NCBI GenBank assembly: GCA_002633025.1
Contig: NMRB01002014.1
Coordinates: forward strand, 50,333-114,332
Length of the DNA stretch: 64,000 bases
Reading direction: 5' to 3'
Source of the DNA: Notospermus geniculatus
Lineage: Eukaryota > Nemertea > Pilidiophora > Heteronemertea > Lineidae
Below, in pieces: positions 11,395 through 21,583 of this stretch (position 1 is the first letter of the stretch; the number at the start of each line of letters is the position of its first letter). The position numbers and the translations under genes are program-made. The notes beneath the pieces were generated by a model. The model saw nothing but the letters and a program-made list of their open reading frames with translations. It was not told where the DNA came from and did no database searches.

Positions 11395-11757
11395 ATGGGC
11401 AATTTTCAAAACAAACTAATAAAGCGTTTAAGATGCAGAGAACCCACGGCAAGATTGAATAACAAAGAGATATTTGGTTCTGTGTGTACATAGGAAGATT
11501 TTTACCCAACTGCCTCTGAGCAAAATTTCATGAAAATAAAATAAAATTTGGTTGAAATATGACTAATTCATGTTGCAGTAATGTGTCTATTTTATCTTTG
11601 AATCTTGCGTAATTGACTCTTGGAAAACATTAGCAGACGACATGCTCAAAGCAGACGCCCATCAACAGCAAATTGAATTTAACCCTGTTTTCAGTTTCAA
11701 CACAAAATACTGAAGAAAATGGTCTGAAGGGTAGCCCTACATTCGAATCGGCCAAGT

Positions 11758-12247
11758 GGAGCAGGTGCGGATCCAGAGGGGGCGCTCGCCTCCTGTTTTG
11801 GCCAACAAATCTGTAAAATCGACCATGAAATTCTGAAATTTGGAGCAAATCATTGAAATTCACCCCATATTTCAATGTTTCTAGCACACATCTTCGATAA
11901 TCGAAGGCCGATCTGCTCACCACTACGTTACATCGCACATCACCCTTCGAGAAATAGACCAGTCGGCGGCGTATCTTGGCACGATGCCAAGTTTACCGGG
12001 CGACCAATCATATTGCACTTTATATCGGGTCTTCGGCTACCACTCTTTGTACCACGATTCAAATTTTACAACACCGATTCTGATTGGCCTCTTCTTCTCG
12101 AGGCGGCAGATACGCCGTGGACCGGTCAATTTCTCGAAGGGTGATGTGCGGTGTAACGCAGTGGATAGCAGATCGGCCTTCGATCATCGAAGATGCTAGC
12201 TCAGGGCGTCCCCTTTTTTCCCAAATCCTGGATCCGCCCCTGTGGAG
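11758..12247. mobile_element. hAT-like non-autonomous element
   Basis: The ends are CAGGTGCGGATCCAGAG and, reversed, CAGGGGCGGATCCAGGATTT, a terminal pattern I associate with hAT-derived MITEs. Subterminal arms of about 90 bases pair (ATCTTCGATAATCGAAGGCC ... CACATCACCCTTCGAG against CTCGAAGGGTGATGTG ... GCCTTCGATCATCGAAGAT). TGGAG lies next to both ends, suggesting a degraded target duplication. Confidence 0.65.
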
Positions 12248-12304
12248 GACCTCTCAACAGAAACTGAATTCTGCCGTCTGCATATTCTGCTGGGAGACAA
12301 TAAA

Positions 12305-12675
12305 TGTGACCCTCCACCACAAAACGAGTCGGAAGTCGCTCTGAAGTTGGCAGGTTTGCCCGGTTTGGGGCGAATTATCTGTCAATTTCAGTATTGTCTG
12401 TCTATTGTGAAATCTGAGTGATTCTATTTCTTTCTTTATCTCTTGGGGCCGGTTGCACAAAACTCATGTTAGCGCTAACATGGTGTTAGCGCTAACTTTT
12501 ATGTTAGATGACATCAAAATCCATTGTCATTTTACGTCATTTAACATGATGTTAGCGCTAACATCATGTTAGCGCTAACATGAGTTTTGTGCAACCCAGC
12601 CCTGGTGTCATATCTCGGTACGTTTACGCTCATTTTCCGTGCGACTTCCGACTGGTTTGGTGCTGGAGGGTCACA
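12305..12675. mobile_element. TGTGACCCTCCACCAC element, split by an insertion
   Basis: Inverted ends TGTGACCCTCCACCACAAAA and (right) TTTGGTGCTGGAGGGTCACA, with GTCGGAAGTCG subterminal. Uninterrupted relatives at 31364-31559 and 32925-33120 show the same body, so they serve as an empty site proving that 12445-12602 is an insert. Confidence 0.8.
12445..12602. mobile_element. Hairpin MITE nested inside the previous element
   Basis: Arms GGGGCCGGTTGCACAAAACT, CATGTTAGCGCTAACATG and the mirrored CATGAGTTTTGTGCAACCC. AGCGCT-centred palindromes (GTTAGCGCTAAC) occur four times. The relatives at 31.4 and 33.0 kb lack exactly this segment. Confidence 0.8.
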
Positions 12676-12761
12676 AACTTGTCTCCTTGGCTGGCATGTT
12701 AGACAATAGTTGCAGCATCAGAAATGACATGTGAACGTTATTTTCCGTTTGTTTCTTTCAG

Positions 12762-12847
12762 AAATTGTCCGTGCCTTCACTCATGTGATCAACCAGGGGT
12801 GGGCCATGTACTGGGGCACCTCCAGGTGGAGCCCCATGGAAATAATG
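12762..12847 (+). CDS. KCNAB-like: Kv channel beta subunit, internal exon g
   Basis: An 86-base exon, acceptor TTTCTTTCAG, donor GTAAGT. It reads [19 protein letters not shown] and then [10 protein letters not shown]. The WGTSRW motif holds the Ser/Arg pair that contacts NADPH in Kv-beta2. It ends in phase 0. A palindromic element begins only 44 bases downstream of the donor. Confidence 0.94.
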
Positions 12848-12890
12848 GTAAGTAGGCCGACATCATTAAAAAAACATCGTTTCGTGAGTG

Positions 12891-13068
12891 CCGGTGTAAC
12901 GTTTTTCAGTGAGGCCGTTTTTCTGTGTGATTGCCATTGTTCGGAAGACACTGGGAAACGGACTGGCTGTTTCTCTGTGTGTCGTTCATTGTCAAGTCGC
13001 GGCTTATTCCGTCAATCTATTGTAATGTCACACTGGCACACGGGCCTCACTGAAAAACGTTACACCGG
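12891..13068. mobile_element. Palindromic element, CCGGTGTAACGTTTTTCAGTG family (copy 1)
   Basis: Terminal arms CCGGTGTAACGTTTTTCAGT on the left and ACTGAAAAACGTTACACCGG on the right. The internal segment GTCGCGGCTTATTCCGTC is shared with 34475-34653. It lies just 3' of exon g. Confidence 0.8.
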
Positions 13069-13126
13069 TACCAAATAAGGGCATCATAGCTATTCATCAC
13101 ACAATACTTGGCTATATGTTTGTAAT

Positions 13127-13525
13127 GTAGGAGGAAACCAGAGGACCGAGAAAACCTTCAAATTGTAGGAAAAGTCGCTCTCTCTACCACATGAAGAAGC
13201 TGGCACCATCGGGGACCAAACCCGCAACCACATAGACAAATCCCAAATTGACGTAAACGGGAAAGATCTGCGCACTTCCGCCGAAATAGCAACAAGAACC
13301 TCGGTCTGAAACTGAATGACGTGACGCAGAGAACCCCACGACAGTGACTTGGACGACGTTACGTCAGAGTCGACCATTGCTGAATCACGGATTGCGTCAC
13401 GTCAGCTGGTTTCAGATCGAGGTTCTTGTTGCTATTTCGGCGGAAGTACGCAGAACTTGGAATTTGGGATTTGTCTATTGGTGGTAGGCTTGGAAGTTTC
13501 CACTACACCACCCTGACACCTTATC
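13127..13525 (-). mobile_element. tRNA-derived SINE on the minus strand, split by a MITE
   Basis: Read on the minus strand: a head CAGGGTGGTGTAGTGGAAAC at 13520-13480, then the MITE at 13477-13233, then GTTGCGGGTTTGGTCCCCG (B box) and GGTTTCCTCCTACATT. The two halves match the family-1 SINEs when the MITE is removed. Confidence 0.7.
13233..13477. mobile_element. Palindromic MITE, TAGACAAATCCC family (copy 3)
   Basis: Near-perfect terminal arms TAGACAAATCCCAAATT and AATTTGGGATTTGTCTA, with the family body between. It is inserted between the A-box and B-box regions of a SINE, so it is younger than that SINE copy. Confidence 0.87.
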
Positions 13526-13643
13526 ATGATTTGCTTCATTCGAGTTAAAAATGTAACCTACACTTTCCCCTTAAAAATCTTTGCTTGCTCATTTCATATT
13601 GTGCAAAGGAAAGCAATCCTCACTCAATCTCTTCAAATTACAG

Positions 13644-13764
13644 GAAGCATACTCGGTAGCACGCCAGTTCAACCTGATACCACCAGTAGCAGAGCAAGCA
13701 GAGTACCATCTATTCCAGAGAGAGAAGGTGGAGATTCAGATGCCCGAGTTGTACAATAAAATAG
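13644..13764 (+). CDS. KCNAB-like: Kv channel beta subunit, internal exon h
   Basis: A 121-base exon, acceptor AAATTACAG, donor GTACGT. It encodes [18 protein letters not shown], then [22 protein letters not shown], close to vertebrate Kv-beta. The EQAEYH stretch contributes the Gln that binds the cofactor. It ends after one base of a Gly codon. A palindromic element starts within about 50 bases of the donor. Confidence 0.94.
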
Positions 13765-13810
13765 GTACGTAGGTAGCACGAAGCAGGCAGCACGATGTGG
13801 GTAGCACGAT

Positions 13811-14072
13811 ATACAGTACAGGTCACAATTGACATCCCTAAATTCGCGTAAGTTACGCGTAAGTCACTCGTAACTTACGCAACAACTCACGAGCGTAACT
13901 TACGAGGTGAGTTATGCGAATTTCGCTAGGTACGCAATGATTTACGAGGCGAGTTACGCGATTTTGGCGAGTTACGCAGTGAGTTACGCGAAACCAAAGC
14001 CGTAAGTTACGCATAAACTTACGAGTAACTTACGCGAAGCCTTAGGGATGTCAATTGTGACCTGTACTGTAT
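13811..14072. mobile_element. Palindromic element rich in TTACGC words
   Basis: 30-base arms: ATACAGTACAGGTCACAATT plus GACATCCCTAA at the left, TTAGGGATGTCAATTGTGAC plus CTGTACTGTAT at the right. The interior is a chain of GTAAGTTACGCG / CGAGTTACGCG words in both orientations. It begins less than 50 bases after the exon h donor. Confidence 0.85.
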
Positions 14073-14097
14073 CATCTAAAAGGCACTGCTCCACTTA

Positions 14098-14160
14098 GTT
14101 GAGAACAATAGCCTTGAGGAACTCCTCTACGTTGAGGAGCATTCTAAAATATGGGCCGGC
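14098..14160. mobile_element. Half of the GAGAACAATAGCC hairpin MITE
   Basis: TTGAGAACAATAGCCTTGAG plus GAACTCCT-TACGTTGAGG and AGCATTCTAAAATATGGGCC matches one arm of the complete hairpin at 20190-20308. It lies 60 bases before exon i. Confidence 0.7.
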
Positions 14161-14219
14161 CTATGATTGTCTCAGGACATATGTGGACTATTTCATCACT
14201 TCTTATTCTGTTTTTCCAG

Positions 14220-14314
14220 GCATTGGCACCATGACGTGGTCCCCACTTGCCTGTGGTATACTGACTGGAAAATATGATGATGGTGTCCCTATATACTCAA
14301 GAGCAGCACTCAAG
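14220..14314 (+). CDS. KCNAB-like: Kv channel beta subunit, internal exon i
   Basis: A 95-base exon with acceptor GTTTTTCCAG and donor GTATTC. It encodes [19 protein letters not shown] followed by [13 protein letters not shown]. The WSPLACG loop wraps the NADPH pyrophosphate, and the GKY Lys and YSR Arg are also cofactor contacts in the rat Kv-beta2 structure. It leaves in phase 0. Confidence 0.94.
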
Positions 14315-14455
14315 GTATTCCTTAACAAATTTTTTGGAAAATTCAGATTCAGGCCCTACTGCCTAAATGCATCTAAACTCTCTAAAGATATTAAACTTTT
14401 GTATCCAAACTGTCTCCTATGCGCCTAACTTCTCACTGTTTCTTTTTCTCCACAG

Positions 14456-14576
14456 GGCTACAGTTGGTTGAAAGATAAGATCCTTGGTGAAGAGGGCCGA
14501 CGACAACAAGCTAAACTTAGAGAAGTAGCAAATATAGCAGATCGGCTCGGCTGTTCCCTCAGTCAACTTGCCATCG
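14456..14576 (+). CDS. KCNAB-like: Kv channel beta subunit, internal exon j
   Basis: A 121-base exon, acceptor TTTCTCCACAG, donor GTCAGT. It reads [20 protein letters not shown] and then [20 protein letters not shown], matching the helical C-terminal half of the Kv-beta barrel ([20 protein letters not shown] in vertebrates). It ends one base into an Ala codon. The intron before it is only 141 bases. Confidence 0.94.
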
Positions 14577-15152
14577 GTCAGTAGACACAGACTTGTTGAT
14601 CTACGTGTTTGCGATTATCAGTGGGGATCACATGCAATTAAAACTGAGTCAAACATTGGGTGTAGTCCCTACAATGTGGACAGTTGATTTGGAAATCCAA
14701 TGGCAGCACTTGTATATTACAATTCTATCTGTAAGGTGCCCACAGGTCGACATTGCGTCTTGAAGCAACTCGCGGCAACTAGTTTCTGGTGATGGAAGCA
14801 ACTCGGAGTGACTGATCAGTTGCCGATTTTGTCGACCTGAGCGCGCTTGCGTCTCCGAGCAACTGCCGGATCCGCTAGTTGAGCGTGCTGTTCGAGGAAC
14901 TGCCAGTTGCTCCAAGTTCCTCTCAATCGCTGAAATGTCAACCTGCATGTGGATTGACATTATGCCTGACGTGACGAGACAGCACAGGAAATAACGTCAT
15001 CGCATCATCGTGACGTTCCTTCAGGAAACACGTGGTCAATTTGATGGCCAACGTGGCCTTTATGACGTCACGTGGGAAACCCTTATAGAGCTAATCGGTC
15101 ACTATAATGCCAAATTCAGCACTCGATTTAGTGTCTAATCTGAACATTTCAG

Positions 15153-15241
15153 CTTGGTGTCTGAAGAATGATAATGTTCACTGTGTCCTTCTTGGAGCAG
15201 CGTCTGTTGACCAATTGTATGAAAATATGCAGGCATTGCAG
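15153..15241 (+). CDS. KCNAB-like: Kv channel beta subunit, internal exon k (branch point to two 3' ends)
   Basis: An 89-base exon, acceptor GAACATTTCAG, donor GTGAGT. It reads AWCLKNDNVHCVLLGAASV then DQLYENMQALQ. The LLGAAS-xDQLxEN signature binds the adenine-ribose phosphate of NADPH. It ends in phase 0 after a Gln codon, so it can join in frame to either terminal exon (17315 or 21584), both of which begin YVPKLT. Confidence 0.93.
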
Positions 15242-15294
15242 GTGAGTCTGCTTTGAGTGTCATTCCATGTTTGGTGATGGAAATTGTTCATACC

Positions 15295-15542
15295 TAGAGA
15301 CAAATCCCAAATTCCAAGTTCTGCGCACTTCCGCCGAAATAGCAACAAGAACCTCGATCTGAAACCAGCTGACGTGACGCAACCCGTGATTCAGCAATGG
15401 TCAACTCTGACGTGACGTCGTCCAAGTCACTGTCGTGGGGTTCTCTGCGTCACGTCATTCAGTTTCAGACCGAGGTTCTTGTTGCCATTTCGGCGGAAGT
15501 GCGCAGATCTTTCCCGTTTACGTCAATTTGGGATTTGTCTAT
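15295..15542. mobile_element. Palindromic MITE, TAGACAAATCCC family (copy 4)
   Basis: Begins TAGAGACAAATCCCAAATT and ends AATTTGGGATTTGTCTATA. It starts 53 bases after the exon k donor, inside the intron common to both 3' ends. Confidence 0.87.
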
Positions 15543-17314
15543 AGACCTTTCCAACAAAGATGGGGATCTAACAGTTCTCACCATATGACATCAGAAGCTT
15601 AATACCATTCAATGGCCGCTGGCACGCTAAACTGGTCAAGCGGGCCATGGCCACAAAAATTTAGGTAAAATAATTGTCTGAGAGGATTCGTTTGGTAGTG
15701 TTATATGTTTGGACAATGAATGGCCACGACGTCTTGTGGGAGAACTAGTGGGCCACCATCTTTGTTGAAATGGTCAAAACAATAGTTGAGAAACAAATAT
15801 GCTTTGCGGTGGCAGGATGAGAAATCAAAAAGATCTACATTCACCTCAGAAGAATTCATCTTTTTCGTGACGATCCTACATCAATCAAAGTGGGCCTTAC
15901 TTGTTGAATAACAAGTTTTAAGTTCTGTTGGTTTTGAACTCCCTGAGGACAGAGAATGGCTTTCTATCTCATCCAGATCTTGCCTGGAGTATGGCCCAGA
16001 TTGGTACTGGTAGGCCTATTTCGAACTGGGCCTACTCACAAACGTCAATGAGGCTTGGCACTCAAAGATACTTCACGTTCGAAGTTAGTATCATGCAGGT
16101 GCATGCTGCCATAGTCTGCACCTGCAGGTGCATGCTGCTGCCTGCACCTTCACCTGCAGGTGCATGCTGCCACCACAAATCTGCAGTATTGTTTCTTGAC
16201 CATTGCTGTTGTGTTGTTCGTCTATGAGGAACCAGCACTGTTCATCTTCTTTTCGAGTGGTGATTTCAAATCAGATATTGTAATGAATACCTTCATTGCT
16301 CTTTCAAAAATCTCCAAAATCTCAATGGACCATAGTGCTCCTTCCTCGAAATAATATTCGTAGTCTTCGACTTCATTTGTGGTTCAACCGGAGTAAGTTT
16401 ACATGACATGTTTTTGTGTCCTTCCCACAAGTCTTAATTAGTTCCTTAGCACACTATCCACACCGCACTGCACATTGCCAAGCAGCCGAGAAATCTCACC
16501 CAATATTATCGAAAGCAGTGTGTCTTAGAAAAAATAATGTGATGTTAAACTACAAAACAAGAATTAATATTGTATCACAGAAAACAAACTTCATATTATA
16601 TTTTAATCTTGTCCATGTGATGTGACTGTATGATAATGTAGGTCTTGTTTTGATCCAATTCATTCCTCATTTATATCAAGGACTAGTCCATCATACCGTT
16701 TCTTTAATCCATCCCAGACACGAGAGGAATTGCAGTTTTGCTGTTAAAGTTTGCCTGCTACAACTGGAGTCGTACATGACGATTTTCAAGGATAGGGACT
16801 GGCAAAAACACATATTTTTCATGCAGAATTTAGGATGACATTGTGCCCCCTCCGCACTCCTTGAAGGAAAGGCTAGATGTGGCCCTGTTCGTCATCACAA
16901 TTTAGTGTTGAGGCCCAAATAGGAGGCAGTGGCCCACATCCGCAACTATCGGGGCACTTCAGGATATTAAATACCAGTACACTTTTTTCTGCCAAGATAT
17001 TCAATTAAAAGACTTTAATTTCCTCAGCAACAAAATGCCATCTGCAGTTTCTCTCCGCATGCATCAAATTCCAGATTTTCACGGCTTCCACCGCACACAC
17101 ACACGGCGTTCACATCAATCCTGCACGATTGCTGCCCCACAGTTCGCCAAATTCCTCATCACTTATATTTAGCGTCCCAAATACCCAAATGACAACATAT
17201 TTTAAAATTCTCAGTTCATATGCGTTGCTTGTGCAGAAGCTTCTTGTGATCCCGCCTCACTTCCTTGAGCTCCAAAACAGGTGAAATGACTAATCAACTT
17301 GTCTCTCTTGCCAG
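15543..17314. other. Intron before the alternative terminal exon
   Basis: No gene seen. A cluster of GCAGGTGCATGCTGC / TGCACCTGCAGGTGCA palindromic words occurs at 16093-16172. A CACACACACA tract is near 17095. Confidence 0.5.
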
Positions 17315-17479
17315 TATGTGCCAAAGCTCACTACAGACATGGTGAAACTCCTGGATACAATTTTCGAAAATAAGCCAGAAAGGCGCCAAAGCAAGCGCCC
17401 GCAATTTTGGTGGGTACAATTTGCTGTTACGACGCTTGGATTAAGCTTTTTCATTTCGCACAAAGGCTCTCAGTACTGA
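17315..17479 (+). CDS. KCNAB-like: Candidate alternative terminal exon of the Kv beta subunit
   Basis: It follows a good acceptor (GTCTCTCTTGCCAG) and opens in phase 0 with YVPKLTTDMVKLLDTIFENKP, clearly related to the canonical last exon (YVPKLTPSVVNELDKLLGNKP). It then runs on through ERRQSKRPQF and a hydrophobic stretch WWVQFAVTTLGLSFFISH before TGA at 17477-17479: 54 codons versus 29. The last AATAAA-type signal before the canonical exon that I noted close by is at about 18369, after an assembly gap. Read as a duplicated, mutually exclusive 3' exon; a decayed duplicate is the alternative. The long open frame and intact acceptor favour use. Confidence 0.7.
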   Translation, partial: YVPKLTTDMVKLLDTIFENKPERRQSKRPQFWWVQFAVTTLGLSFFISHKGSQY

Positions 17480-17693
17480 AGTAAGATTTCATTTCGTTTG
17501 AAGACATTGAACTGACAGCTGCCTGTGGGTTTGTGAAAATCACTGGACATTCTAGGTGTGTCCACAAGCTGTGGTTTGAATTTCAGAAATTTTTGCATTT
17601 GTTGAATTTTTTAATGTCACATCTTAAGATGAAAGTGGTTGGTATTTCACAGCTTCTTGAAATGGTTTTGAAATGCTCCCCTAAACTCCCACC

Positions 17694-17956
17694 CTGGTGG
17701 TCAAGTGGGACAGGTCTCTGGCAAGCGGTCCAGAAGACTTGGTTCGAATCCCACGTTGGCATGAGACCTTGGACAGTTCTCTTTGCCTACCTTGCCTCAC
17801 TCCACCCAGTTGTCGTGGTTTGGGTCTCCGACTAGCGGTCAGAAGGTCCCGGGTTCGAATCCCGCTGTGGCGTGAGACTTTGGGCAAGTCTCTTTGCCTC
17901 ACTGGCCTCTCTCCTCTCAGGTGTATAAATGGGTACCGGTCGGAAATGCTCGATTG
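17694..17956 (+). mobile_element. Two adjacent CORE-type SINE copies, truncated by the gap
   Basis: Two tRNA-like heads (B boxes GGTTCGAATCCC near 17742 and 17850) are followed by the CORE-SINE-like phrase ACTTTGGGCAAGTCTCTTTG CCTCA and GTGTATAAATGGGTACC. The second copy runs into the N gap. A related fuller copy is at 44560-44890. Confidence 0.7.
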
Positions 17957-18162
17957 NNNNNNNNNNNNNNNNNNNNNNNNNNNNNNNNNNNNNNNNNNNN
18001 NNNNNNNNNNNNNNNNNNNNNNNNNNNNNNNNNNNNNNNNNNNNNNNNNNNNNNNNNNNNNNNNNNNNNNNNNNNNNNNNNNNNNNNNNNNNNNNNNNNN
18101 NNNNNNNNNNNNNNNNNNNNNNNNNNNNNNNNNNNNNNNNNNNNNNNNNNNNNNNNNNNNNN
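17957..18162. other. Assembly gap (206 N)
   Basis: Run of N between a truncated SINE and unique sequence. Confidence 1.
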
Positions 18163-18368
18163 GAACGTTAGGCCTATTTACGTGCTACTGTATGCTTGTG
18201 ACTCTACAAGAAGGGATGGCGTCCAAGGCCTACCAGCTGGCGTACAGCACAGTTTCTTTTTCATTCATTTCTGCCGGTATCATCGTGAATCATTCCAGAA
18301 AATTTCTCACCATTCGCAGGCTCTTTCAACAGAAAAAACCAAGCAGACGTTAAGTCCGTGTGTGAGTA

Positions 18369-18374
18369 AATAAA
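18369..18374 (+). terminator. Possible polyadenylation signal for the alternative Kv beta 3' end
   Basis: An AATAAA (GAGTAAATAAAGG context) lies about 890 bases beyond the stop of the alternative terminal exon, with a 206-base gap between. It is suitably placed to end that isoform before the canonical exon, but the link is inferred only from position. Confidence 0.3.
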
Positions 18375-20189
18375 GGATCCAGCGTTTGTGGAGTTTTCAA
18401 AATCCTGATTATTGCCCCTTCTATACCAAATTTACCCATGATACCACACACCGTATTCACTATAGTTTGAGTTCATGGAAGTTCTACCTCAACCCCAGAT
18501 TCTCCTCAGATATTTTGCATTGATCTGCCAATCCTTACGACTGTTGTGGCCGCAAAACCACCCCAAAGTGTGACATTGTCCAACATCACCAGGAATATTG
18601 TAAGTGACTGATATCTCAGTATTAAGTTGGTCAAATTTGGTCTGAAAATCAGAAGCCAACCCTTCACGAACCGTAGCACCATACCCTTTTAGACGCAGTC
18701 AGGGCCTAGACTCTCATCTTATCTGTTACTTGTTATTTTTTAAACACATTTTCCACAAATTATCACGAAACAAGAGTTGACCCTGACCTTTGACCTTGCA
18801 GGTTATTCTCAACTAAAAAGAAACGCCATTAAAGATGATGTGAGGTGTAGAGGTAAAAACAACGGAGACTCCTGAACAGAACGTCTGCATTTTTTTGGAT
18901 GGCGCATGATTGACGCTTTAAAACCAGTCATTAAAACCAGTGTGGCCTTGACCCCTTGACCTTGCACTGCGAGAGTGCATGGTGTGGTTCTGAATCATAT
19001 TGATCACCATCTTTAAGACTCGCCGATAATTTTTTGCCGACGACCCCATCCCACCACATTTCACCGTTTGTCCCTGAAATCAACACTGTTCTCACTACCT
19101 TGTCTCTTCCTTCGCTTCACGTTCGTTCTGCATGGTGTTGAATCAGTTATCAAGAATTCAATTTACCACATTCCCAACCCCATCACCAACATTCCGCGAA
19201 TTCACATTTGGCCAATAATCGCTCTTAAGTTCCAGTGAGGTGCCCTAAAATACTAATCTCATATTCATTCCAGTTGCGGTTGCCCAATTCATTGGCGACT
19301 CTGAGTTGCAATGGGTGTGGAACTTATTTCTTAGTGACCATATCATTGTCCATCAGCGAGGCCTGTCGTTACAGAAAATCAGAGATGATGTTAAAGCCCC
19401 TCTATATTGAATTTTACGGTATTTTCAAAGTGTTAGGAGAGTCCAGGTAGAGGTCTCATGGCCTCGTGAAGGTCCCCAAAATGCTTGCCTGATATGTACT
19501 TCAAAGAATCAAGCCATAGTTTTCAGCACACATTGAAAAAACTGCAGGCAGAACTCTAATGTATTCAAATGGAGCAAAGTACCGGTACATTTTACACTAA
19601 ACCAACGTCGGAGGACGTAAGGACTTTCTGAATTCAATAGAGTGTGGCGTTAAAGCTTTTCGTTGTCAATATCAGCAGCAGGTCACAAACCAAAGATGAA
19701 GGCTAGGCCTTTTGCTTTTCAGTGTCATTTGATGTACTAAGTAGGCCTATTATCAGAAAAAATCTTCAAGTTGTTAGTCATTAGCATCTTAGAAACATAC
19801 CGGTATTGCACTTCATTTGCCTGCCTCAGGTAGGCCTACCTTTTGTTGTTGCTATTCCTGTTCTCACGAGAAGGACTCTCAAGTCACCCTTGGAGGAACT
19901 AACTGATCACCGTCCTACCAACACAACTGTACAATAACAAAGTTAGATACATCTTGTACCATCTATTCAGTTAAAGAAACAAACTCTTGCTTCTTACAGG
20001 ACTGGCACTGCTGTAGCCTCTTTCAAAGGGCTTTGGTTGCATGGGAAGGAATTGTAGCTTTGTAAATAGTGCCCACCTTGCTTGCTAACTGCATCAGTTC
20101 CAAACTAACCATCATGACATTTTCTTGCCATAGACTGGTGAATTTTGAAACTTTTGAGATGTTTCTGGCAGTGTCCAGTGATAAATAAC
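18375..20189. other. Intron sequence between the two Kv beta terminal exons
   Basis: No exon or clear element identified. TAGGCCTA palindromes occur at about 19742 and 19832. Confidence 0.45.
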
Positions 20190-20308
20190 GGCCTGTATTT
20201 TAGAATGCTCCTCAACGTAAAGGAGTTCCTCAAGGCTATTGTTCTCAACAGGAGAACAATAGCCTTGAGGAACTCCTTTACGTTGAGGAGCATTCTCAAA
20301 TACAGGCC
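20190..20308. mobile_element. Perfect hairpin MITE
   Basis: Two 57-59-base arms are nearly perfect complements: GGCCTGTATTTTAGAATGCT, CCTCAACGTAAAGGAGTTCC, TCAAGGCTATTGTTCTC, then a loop of a few bases and the mirror image ending AAATACAGGCC. It lies between the alternative terminal exons and would form a strong RNA hairpin in the precursor transcript. Confidence 0.88.
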
Positions 20309-20569
20309 AACATATCTTTGGGTTTTCTTCGAAAAGTATTTGTTGGAGCAATTTGCCATGAAATATAAAAAACAATGCAATAAACATCCCCAACTTGGCC
20401 AGATGCAGATGCACGCTTACTTTCAGACCAGTTACATTTATCTTTTTTGCATGGACCAGTCCTGCCTCATTAATTCATCTAATCATATATCAATTAATAA
20501 ATAGGTTTTATAGGTTCACTTTTCTGGCAACCTAGACATCTTCTCTTAGTACATATATTTTGATAATCA

Positions 20570-20699
20570 GGGCCGACCGCAGAGAAAGCCCGATAGTGCT
20601 ACCGGTGCCTATCGGCAGTTAGTTATAAAGCATTTTTCCATTAACTAAACCGCCGATAGGCACCGAAAGCACTATCGGACTTTCTGTGCGGTCGGCCCA
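20570..20699. mobile_element. Palindromic MITE, GGGCCGACCGCA ends
   Basis: Arms GGGCCGACCGCA-AGAAAG-CCGATAGTGCT-CCGGTGCCTATCGGC and the complement ending GTGCGGTCGGCCC. The loop is about 35 bases. Confidence 0.82.
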
Positions 20700-21583
20700 G
20701 TTTGGTAGTGCTCTGGGAATGCACTGTAAATAAAGACTTGTGGTTTGATATCAGAGATTTGAATTCTAGTGCTGCGTCTAATGCTTTAAAGCATTGTGCA
20801 CAAACTTTAATGGAAGATTTTCTGCCCGGCTCCAAGGTATGGGGGCTGTAAAAACAAGCGCATTTTGAAGTAGAATTTTATGTGTAAATTTGCCTGCATG
20901 ATCTCTACTTATGATTCTTCTCTATCGTGTTCTGTGTTTTATCATGATCACACCAGCAAATTCAGTGCCGTTAATTGCATCATACACGTAGGCCTACACA
21001 GTTAGAATGTTAGATACATTCATGAAGATTGAATCCTAGGCCATCATCCCTGGCTCTTCAGTCAGTCGCACAGGACAGTAGGCTATGCCGTGGTGTCTTG
21101 TACCTTGTGTCTTTTGCAAGGACAAGTAAAAGACCCCACCCAAGTGAGGAACATGAGTAGCTTGAGATGGTCTCTTCTGTACTTAGCATGGCCAATAATG
21201 CTATGGCTTCAGCCCTGATGGAAAAATCAAATTACCAGTACAAATACAAAAATACATTCAAAGAAAAATCAAAAATTTTCTCATCAAATGCCAAGAACAA
21301 CGTCGCCATCTTGTCTTGAAATCACGTGGCACGTCAACCGTTGGTGGCGTCAGAAAAGCCCGGAATTCAGGGCTTTTTGATTACCGCGTACGCGACCTGG
21401 CCTCACACTTGCCCACCCCAACGCCATCTGTGGAGGCCAGTGGAACCAGGCTACAAGGTGGAGAGAGAGAGACTGAATCGTACATCATGCATACAGTGGC
21501 ACTTTATTATGGAGGTTCCACTGTAGGGAACTTGTCAACTGAAAAAGTTTGCCTCTAAAACCTGCCTCTTCTTTCTTTTCCAG

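Noticed and set aside
13090-13377. Conserved-looking peptide MVDSDVTSSKSLSWGSLRHV
   Set aside because: The same peptide appears at 15397 and 61899 because all three are translations of the same MITE body.
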